The notes beneath the pieces were generated by a model, which saw only the letters and a program-made list of their open reading frames with translations, did no database searches and was not told where the DNA came from. The translations under genes and the position numbers were made by a program. From Gammaproteobacteria bacterium (lineage in GTDB: Bacteria; Pseudomonadota; Gammaproteobacteria; SZUA-152), in the NCBI GenBank assembly GCA_011051685.1, contig DRKQ01000158.1, forward strand, positions 1 to 57,341: DNA of 57,341 bases, read 5' to 3'. Shown here piece by piece: positions 52,392 through 57,341 of this stretch. Numbering within the stretch: the first letter of the stretch is position 1; each line of letters starts with the position of its first letter.

Positions 52392-53014
52392 TTTTATTCT
52401 GAATCGTGTTTGAAGAGAAAACCCGAAGGCACAAGGCCTTGGTGCGACTGATTGTCTGAATCGCGCCGGACTTTCACCGCATGGTATGCTGTACTCAGGG
52501 TATTCAGGAAATGGTGCCGCCTGGCGTCATTTTCAAGCGTCTACGATAATAAGATGACCTGCCGATCAGTTGAGCAGAAACGCCTGTCGCTTATTCGTCT
52601 TCGTTGGCATCATCTCAAGAATGTCAGACGTGACGAGTTCTTCCACCATAAAAGGGCTTCATTTACTCGGGTACTCGGGGCTGCTCCTCGGCCTGCGAGG
52701 TGTTGAGCGCTATGATTCCTCCACCCAGTTGGGCCTGGAGGCTGCCCGTCTGCAGGAAAACGCCGTCATCATAGCTTCCCTTGATCCAGGCATTCTTGTG
52801 TCCAGCCATGTGTGATCCGGGCTGTTCTGGTTGTTAGGGCCTGTTAACCCGCCTCTTGTTTTGGGGTAGCCGTTGAAACAAGAGTAAACAGCGAGCCATG
52901 CGGAATTGGAGACATGAATATCCCTGGTTTTTTCATTATCCCTGTTTTCACCGGAAGGATGAATATGAAGCTAATGGTACAGAGTGAGCTTGAGAGTATT
53001 GTGCAGGAACAGCA
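52392..53014. other. About 620 bp without a supported gene
   Basis: Open frames at 52452-52706, 52570-52815 and 52914-53096 lack recognisable content. A small hairpin CTCTTGTTT (52853-52861) with AAACAAGAG (52876-52884) is present. TTAGGGCCTGTTAA at 52834-52847 also occurs at 3543-3556. Confidence 0.4.
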
Positions 53015-53815
53015 TCACCAAAGATACATGCTCGATTGCTTGTTCATGATAGTCAACACGAAACACTCACTGCACGCGGACTGGGCAACACCATAACAGA
53101 CATGCAGCGGTAACAGGTGCTCCTCCCTGGGATGGCAGTATCTGGCGAAGGGCGCCTGTGACCAGTGGATGAGTCTTTGGCTGCGTTCGTCTTCGTCAAC
53201 GGCGGTGTTGGTACAGGTATCCATCAGCCATTGTTCGAAGGCCCTGTTCATGGCATCCGAGTCGGGTTCACTGGGGGCATAAAACGCCCGCAGATTATGA
53301 AATGAAAATCCTGAACCGATGATGAGCAGGTCGTCGCGTTCCAGGCCGGCGAGTGCCTTGCCAATGTTGATGTGTTCAACGGGGTCAAGATTATTGACCA
53401 GGGACAGTTGAATGCAGGGTATGTCTGCCTCGGGGTAGATGATTTTCAGGGGCACAAACAGACCGTGGTCAAAGCCGCGTTGAGTGTCTATGTCTGACTC
53501 GATACCCGCCTTGTTCAATAAACCACGAACCTGTTCGGCCAGCAACGGTTCGCCCGGGCAGGGGTATTGGATGTCGTAGGATTCCTCGGGGAAGCCGTAA
53601 TAATCGTAAATCAGCGAAGGGCTGGCCGAGGCGTTAACGGTAGGCAGGTTTTCTTCCCAGTGCGCGCTGACGACAATAATGGCCGATGGTCTGGAGATCC
53701 TGCCTGCAATGAGCCGCAGTTTTTCCACCATTTCCCGATGGAGCGGATCGTCGAGCAAGGGCATGGGTCCACCGCCGTGGGACAAGAATAGAGCACGCGG
53801 TCTTTTATGTTTCAT
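53015..53815 (-). CDS. DODA-type extradiol aromatic ring-opening dioxygenase (YgiD-like)
   Basis: 266 aa. LigB-fold metalloenzyme. Motifs: LFLSHGGGPMPLLDD, IIVVSAHWEENLPTVN, GFDHGLFVPLKIIYPEADIP and REEHLLPLHVCYGVAQ. The conserved histidines suit a zinc or iron site. AGAGG lies five bases before ATG 53815, deciding the start over the ATG at 53860. Substrate unknown; YgiD acts on DOPA-like catechols. Confidence 0.88.
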   Translation of the reverse strand: MKHKRPRALFLSHGGGPMPLLDDPLHREMVEKLRLIAGRISRPSAIIVVSAHWEENLPTVNASASPSLIYDYYGFPEESYDIQYPCPGEPLLAEQVRGLLNKAGIESDIDTQRGFDHGLFVPLKIIYPEADIPCIQLSLVNNLDPVEHINIGKALAGLERDDLLIIGSGFSFHNLRAFYAPSEPDSDAMNRAFEQWLMDTCTNTAVDEDERSQRLIHWSQAPFARYCHPREEHLLPLHVCYGVAQSACSECFVLTIMNKQSSMYLW

Positions 53816-53863
53816 TTCGACCTCTCGATGCCACAGTCGCATGTTGAGTGGTGCCCCCATGTG

Positions 53864-54232
53864 TCACTGCCCTAATACCTCAATATCAATTCCTTGGGAT
53901 AGGGCATACTCGCAAAGACCAATGAGTGCGGCACATATTTTTGTAAATGTGTCTTGTTCCATTCGCGCCGTGACCATTTTCTCTGCCCAGACAGGCAATT
54001 CAAGGATGCCCAGCTCCAGCTTCACTTCGTCCTCAACTTCTGCTCGCTTCAGATCCCTTGTTGTTTTAAGAACCTCCAGTATCCTTTGCGTGTTTTCCTT
54101 GCCTAGGGTCTGGTCTCTGTAAGGGTCAATGGTTACACCGGTTTGTTGCAGCAGTATGAGTATTGCAACAACGAATTCATCGGGTACGATTACAGACTGG
54201 GCATTTGGGCCTGTTCCTGCTCGCCATTCCAT
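53864..54232 (-). CDS. Unknown small protein after DUF4157 gene; possible immunity protein
   Basis: 122 aa, soluble, helical (VVAILILLQQTGVTIDPYRD, RILEVLKTTRDLKRAEVEDE). Not recognised. Its ATG lies nine bases after the DUF4157 stop, with an AGGA ribosome site overlapping that gene's 3' end, so the two are co-expressed. That arrangement is common for effector-immunity pairs, which is an inference only. Confidence 0.5.
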   Translation of the reverse strand: MEWRAGTGPNAQSVIVPDEFVVAILILLQQTGVTIDPYRDQTLGKENTQRILEVLKTTRDLKRAEVEDEVKLELGILELPVWAEKMVTARMEQDTFTKICAALIGLCEYALSQGIDIEVLGQ

Positions 54233-54241
54233 GTTGGCTTC

Positions 54242-55873
54242 CTAAAATTTCGGACCCGGACCCAGAGTCATCCTATTGGTTTGTGTGTCAAGAATAGTGC
54301 CGTCCGGATATCGAATATACCGACGGCTTGATGAAGATTCAGCCTCTTCTTCGATGGCCCCGAATTCCATTGGCGCTCCAACCGCGACTTCAACCAACTC
54401 CCGTATGGCCTGTCTCTGTTCGGCCGTCAAGACAATACCCTCCGCCGCTTCGATTTCCTGAATCGTGTCTTGTGTGGCTTGGTTGACGATACGGTCCAGG
54501 GCCAGCATCAGATCCTCTCCCTCGTTTACCGGTGAGCTCGCCAGAATGCCAAATGACAGCACATCGATGGCTAATTCGAATACGACCTCGCCCCAATCCG
54601 TGGGCCGATTTTCAACCGCTTCGATCACCGCCCGAGACTGCTCAGCGGCTTGCGCTGTATTCGCCGTAAACAACTCCACGGCAACGGCGCCAAGACCGAT
54701 GCCCAGGAACCGATCGACGGGGAAGGCAGTGACCACTCGACCGCTGGAGTCGAGAACGACCCGTAAAATCTGTTCTCCCCGTGTGCCGATAGGCTTTCCG
54801 AAATTCTTTTCCACCACCGTGCGGAATTTTCCGGGTGTTCCCGTCGCTTGCCGCATGACCCGCACGCCGCCACCTTCAAGCACCTCGTCGGCGCCCTTTG
54901 TTGCCTGGCTTCGGGCCAGCCGGGCGCCGTCTTGGACCGCTTGTTTGACCAGGGCCTTTATTTTGCGAGGATTTCTGAAAATGGAATGGATCGCTCTCCC
55001 GGCAATACGCCGCCCATGCCGGGCAACATGCTTCGACAAGGTTTTGGTCGTTCGGCGTGCAAGCCAGCGGCCCGCTCTCAGCAATGTTCGCAGGGCCGGA
55101 TGGAAAAGCGGTAGACCTGAAGATGCGGAGAAAGGGAAGAGCACCGAAGACGCCATCAGGGTCGCACGGGCGGCCCTGCCGGCTTCCATTTCAAGGGTTT
55201 CACGGGATGCCGGAGGGCCCTTTTGTACTGCCTGGGCTGCGTGTGCAAGCTCATGCCGTAACACGTCGGCGGGCAGTCGGTCAGGGGCGAAGATCCGCGT
55301 GCCGATGGTAACCGCTTCAGCACCATAGGCATCCGCCACCATCTCCCCAACGGGCCCACGGATAGTGTGCGTGGTATTGCTCAGGTGCGGTGGCAGATAG
55401 GGGTTCGGTAGAACCTTGCCGACGGATCCGTTGATCAATGGGGCCACATTGTCAGGGGTCAACTGTAGATGATCCAGGATCGACTGAGGATGATGTTCCC
55501 CGTTTACGGGCTTGAGAGATCCCCGCAATGTATGCCCATTGACCGGGTACATCGTTGGAGGCATAGGATCGCCTGGAAAGGGATGGTATTCGGAATGGTG
55601 AGCCTGACAGGTCTTTGCTTGCGGCCTATTCTGCAGTGGGAGGAGGTTAAAGTCGTGCCCAAAGCGAGGGCCCGGTGTGCCGGCCGATGAAAGATTGATT
55701 CCGTCTGTGTGCGTCTGCAGCTTTTGTTGTTCCGGCTGATCCCCAATCATATGCTGTAAGTGAAAAAACAAACTCACCTCCGGGCTTTGGCGAAGGTATG
55801 CACGGCCGGGTGTCGTAGATCTGTCAGAAGTAAACGATTGATTTGTTTTTGGCTTCTGTACAGGTGTGCGCAT
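54242..55873 (-). CDS. DUF4157 metallopeptidase-like protein, probable T6SS-linked cargo
   Basis: 543 aa. DUF4157 signatures: PGPRFGHDFNLLPLQ (about 67-81) and the zinc motif LRHELAHAAQ with HELAH at 207-211. Flanking GAEAVTIGTRIFAPDRLPADV is typical of eCIS and type VI cargo proteins. The C-terminal 230 residues are not recognised; they include two hydrophobic stretches (FLGIGLGAVAVELFT; VVFELAIDVLSFGILA) that may be a membrane-acting or toxin region. GGAG lies seven bases before ATG 55873. It sits 300 bases downstream of vgrG on the same strand. DUF4157 alone does not prove toxicity. Confidence 0.7.
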   Translation of the reverse strand: MRTPVQKPKTNQSFTSDRSTTPGRAYLRQSPEVSLFFHLQHMIGDQPEQQKLQTHTDGINLSSAGTPGPRFGHDFNLLPLQNRPQAKTCQAHHSEYHPFPGDPMPPTMYPVNGHTLRGSLKPVNGEHHPQSILDHLQLTPDNVAPLINGSVGKVLPNPYLPPHLSNTTHTIRGPVGEMVADAYGAEAVTIGTRIFAPDRLPADVLRHELAHAAQAVQKGPPASRETLEMEAGRAARATLMASSVLFPFSASSGLPLFHPALRTLLRAGRWLARRTTKTLSKHVARHGRRIAGRAIHSIFRNPRKIKALVKQAVQDGARLARSQATKGADEVLEGGGVRVMRQATGTPGKFRTVVEKNFGKPIGTRGEQILRVVLDSSGRVVTAFPVDRFLGIGLGAVAVELFTANTAQAAEQSRAVIEAVENRPTDWGEVVFELAIDVLSFGILASSPVNEGEDLMLALDRIVNQATQDTIQEIEAAEGIVLTAEQRQAIRELVEVAVGAPMEFGAIEEEAESSSSRRYIRYPDGTILDTQTNRMTLGPGPKF

Positions 55874-56173
55874 GGCTAATCTCCAGTTGTCTGTTTCATG
55901 AGCTGACGCGCGAAGTTTTTGTTCCCTTTATACAAGAGCCAGCATCTCACAATCCGTAGTTATGACTGACAGTGGCTCTTGATGCGAATAATCAGGGTAT
56001 TGCTGAGTTGGCATTATTTTCTATGGTCATTGTTGTTCCGTAAGTATCATAATCCTCACCAGAGTCATGGGCTTCGTCGGGTAGGGCGCGGAAGTAAAAC
56101 GGGATCGAGGTAAATGGGTGGATTTATCTTCATTGCGTTTGCCGGCTGATATGGCCTGCAACAGCCCGTTAAC
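55874..56173. other. vgrG to DUF4157 intergenic gap
   Basis: 300 bases, AT-richer than the surroundings. No gene, terminator or clear promoter was recognised. Confidence 0.4.
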
Positions 56174-57341
56174 CTAATAGTCATCCTGTGAGATCTTTGC
56201 CGCTTTTATACTGATTTTTTTGGCACTCTTGATATTGATATTGCCATCGGACTTGAGTGTTATTGTTCCATTCTTGCTTAAGCTGATCGCTGCCTTGCCC
56301 ACTTTCACAGAGAAGCCGTCACTGGCCTCGATATTGATTTTCCCGGCTTTAATGGTGCGGGTCTTTTGTGTGGTTTCCTGGTAATGGGCGCCTACCTCGA
56401 CAGTCTTGTTCTTGCCAATGTTTAGCTTGTGATTATTGCCGATGATACTTGTTCGATTTGATCCCGTATTGTCAGTTTGATTTCCGCCTATGCTGGAGTT
56501 GGCGGTGTTCGAGACCACAAAGGTATAATTTTGGCTTACGTTGTAATGCAGATTATTGCCCACCGCAATATTCATATTGTTCGCCGCTTGGGTCATCAGG
56601 TCCTTCGCGCTTTTCAATAAGACTTCCTCGCTGCCCTTTTTATCCTCGAAGCAGAGTTCGCTGCTTCTGGAGCCGCCATTTTTGCTGCTTCTGGTTTTGA
56701 TGCCGGAGCGGGTTTTCCCGGCAGGCAGTGGATAAGGGGGTTGATTGTTCCCGTTGTAGACTTGCCCGGTGATAATGGGGCGGTCAGGGTTGCCATCGAG
56801 GAAATCGACAATCACTTCATGGCCAATGCGTGGGATGAACAGGCTTCCCCAGCCATCACCCGCCATCATCTGGCTTACCCTGATCCAGGCGCTGCTGTTC
56901 CCGTTGCCTTCCTGATCCCAGTGGAACTGAACCTTGACCCGCCCATATTCATCCACAAAAATCTCTTCATTCGCGGGGCCTGCAACCGTGGCCGTTTGTG
57001 GTCCATAGACTCGCCGATGGGCAAGGCCGTAAATGGGCACAAAGCGCTCATTGGCCCGCATGCAATAAAACCGATTTTGGTAATGCGCCTTTCCCGAGTC
57101 ATCAACAGTCCCTTCATGGGTGACGCCCAAAACCACATACTTTTTATTTAATCGCTTGCTGGTATGGCGTGTGAGTTTGAACGTGTACCCGGGATTGATC
57201 CGGGTATCATGGCTTGCGCCCTTGCCCAGTGCCTTTTCGGCCTGCAATGCATCCAGCATGGATCGGGCGATTTTATTGCCTTCCGTAATGGACTGATAGC
57301 CGCCCGGGTAGCCATTGTACTGATAGACCTTCGTGGCAGGC
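56174..57341 (-). CDS. vgrG: Type VI secretion spike protein VgrG, N-terminus beyond window
   Basis: The last about 389 codons; the frame is open to base 57341, so the N-terminal gp27-like domain lies outside. Visible: the end of the gp27-like region (YGLAHRRVYGPQTATVAGPA), the gp5 OB-fold (RVKVQFHWDQEGNGNSSAWI, GSLFIPRIGHEVIVDFLDG, PDRPIITGQVYN), and then a repetitive beta-helix needle ending ISIKAAKISQDDY. There is no C-terminal effector domain, so cargo probably binds separately, consistent with the DUF4157 gene downstream. Confidence 0.9.
   Translation of the reverse strand, partial: PATKVYQYNGYPGGYQSITEGNKIARSMLDALQAEKALGKGASHDTRINPGYTFKLTRHTSKRLNKKYVVLGVTHEGTVDDSGKAHYQNRFYCMRANERFVPIYGLAHRRVYGPQTATVAGPANEEIFVDEYGRVKVQFHWDQEGNGNSSAWIRVSQMMAGDGWGSLFIPRIGHEVIVDFLDGNPDRPIITGQVYNGNNQPPYPLPAGKTRSGIKTRSSKNGGSRSSELCFEDKKGSEEVLLKSAKDLMTQAANNMNIAVGNNLHYNVSQNYTFVVSNTANSSIGGNQTDNTGSNRTSIIGNNHKLNIGKNKTVEVGAHYQETTQKTRTIKAGKINIEASDGFSVKVGKAAISLSKNGTITLKSDGNINIKSAKKISIKAAKISQDDY

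Noticed and set aside
52914-53096. 60-aa open frame MNIPGFFIIP...
   Set aside because: Overlaps the dioxygenase 3' end in antisense and has no recognisable content.

Overview
This 57.3-kb window looks like a chromosomal segment of a free-living gammaproteobacterium. The evidence is the pepP / ygfB / zapB-like / zapA / 6S RNA / ygfA block, a full MSHA-type IV pilus locus, glnA-ntrBC with NtrC and sigma-54 sites, and gammaproteobacterial families (DUF4124, DUF3859, DUF4389, CPXCG, YgiQ). Most of the sequence is GC-rich. The right end (about 53.9-57.3 kb) looks less so. I see no tRNA, rRNA, CRISPR array or intact insertion sequence.

Layout. (1) 1-3157: pepP (partial), ygfB, a ZapB-like gene, zapA, 6S RNA and 5-formyltetrahydrofolate cyclo-ligase, ending at a terminator. 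(2) 3183-3510: nested small repeats. (3) 3600-9357, minus strand: three exported proteins, namely a Tat-exported DUF1501-like protein, a LamG lipoprotein with two CxxCH heme motifs, and a one-heme protein. (4) 9953-12054: a response regulator with a degenerate GGDEF domain and a spermidine-synthase-like protein. (5) 12328-29119: the MSHA pilus locus (mshI2 J K L M N E G, A, Q, C D O P, I1) plus an orphan pilin. (6) 29263-34500: ntrC, ntrB, a DUF4124 protein and glnA, with GCAC-N7-GTGC NtrC sites and GG-N10-GC sigma-54 elements. (7) 34505-46694: a CDF transporter, a TusA-like protein and a PP-loop tRNA-thiolation candidate, then plsY, folB, folK, a second REC-GGDEF protein, several methyltransferases, a pteridine reductase and uppP. 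(8) 46766-53815: apaH, small exported or membrane proteins, YgiQ, CPXCG protein, a glycine-zipper protein and a DODA-type dioxygenase. (9) 53864-57341, minus strand: the end of a vgrG, a DUF4157 metallopeptidase-like protein and a small unknown gene, a likely type VI secretion cargo module.

How the genes work together. The MSHA locus supplies the secretin, inner-membrane platform, ATPase, major pilin, minor pilins and a large adhesin-like tip protein. Its ATPase carries an N-terminal MshEN module, a known c-di-GMP receptor. Two paralogous REC-GGDEF proteins in the window, one active-looking and one with a lost active site but an intact I-site, could feed c-di-GMP to it. The nitrogen block is a self-contained NtrB/NtrC to glnA circuit whose binding sites can be read in the DNA. 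Several families of short dispersed palindromic repeats sit between genes, and one has entered the leader peptide of mshO in frame.
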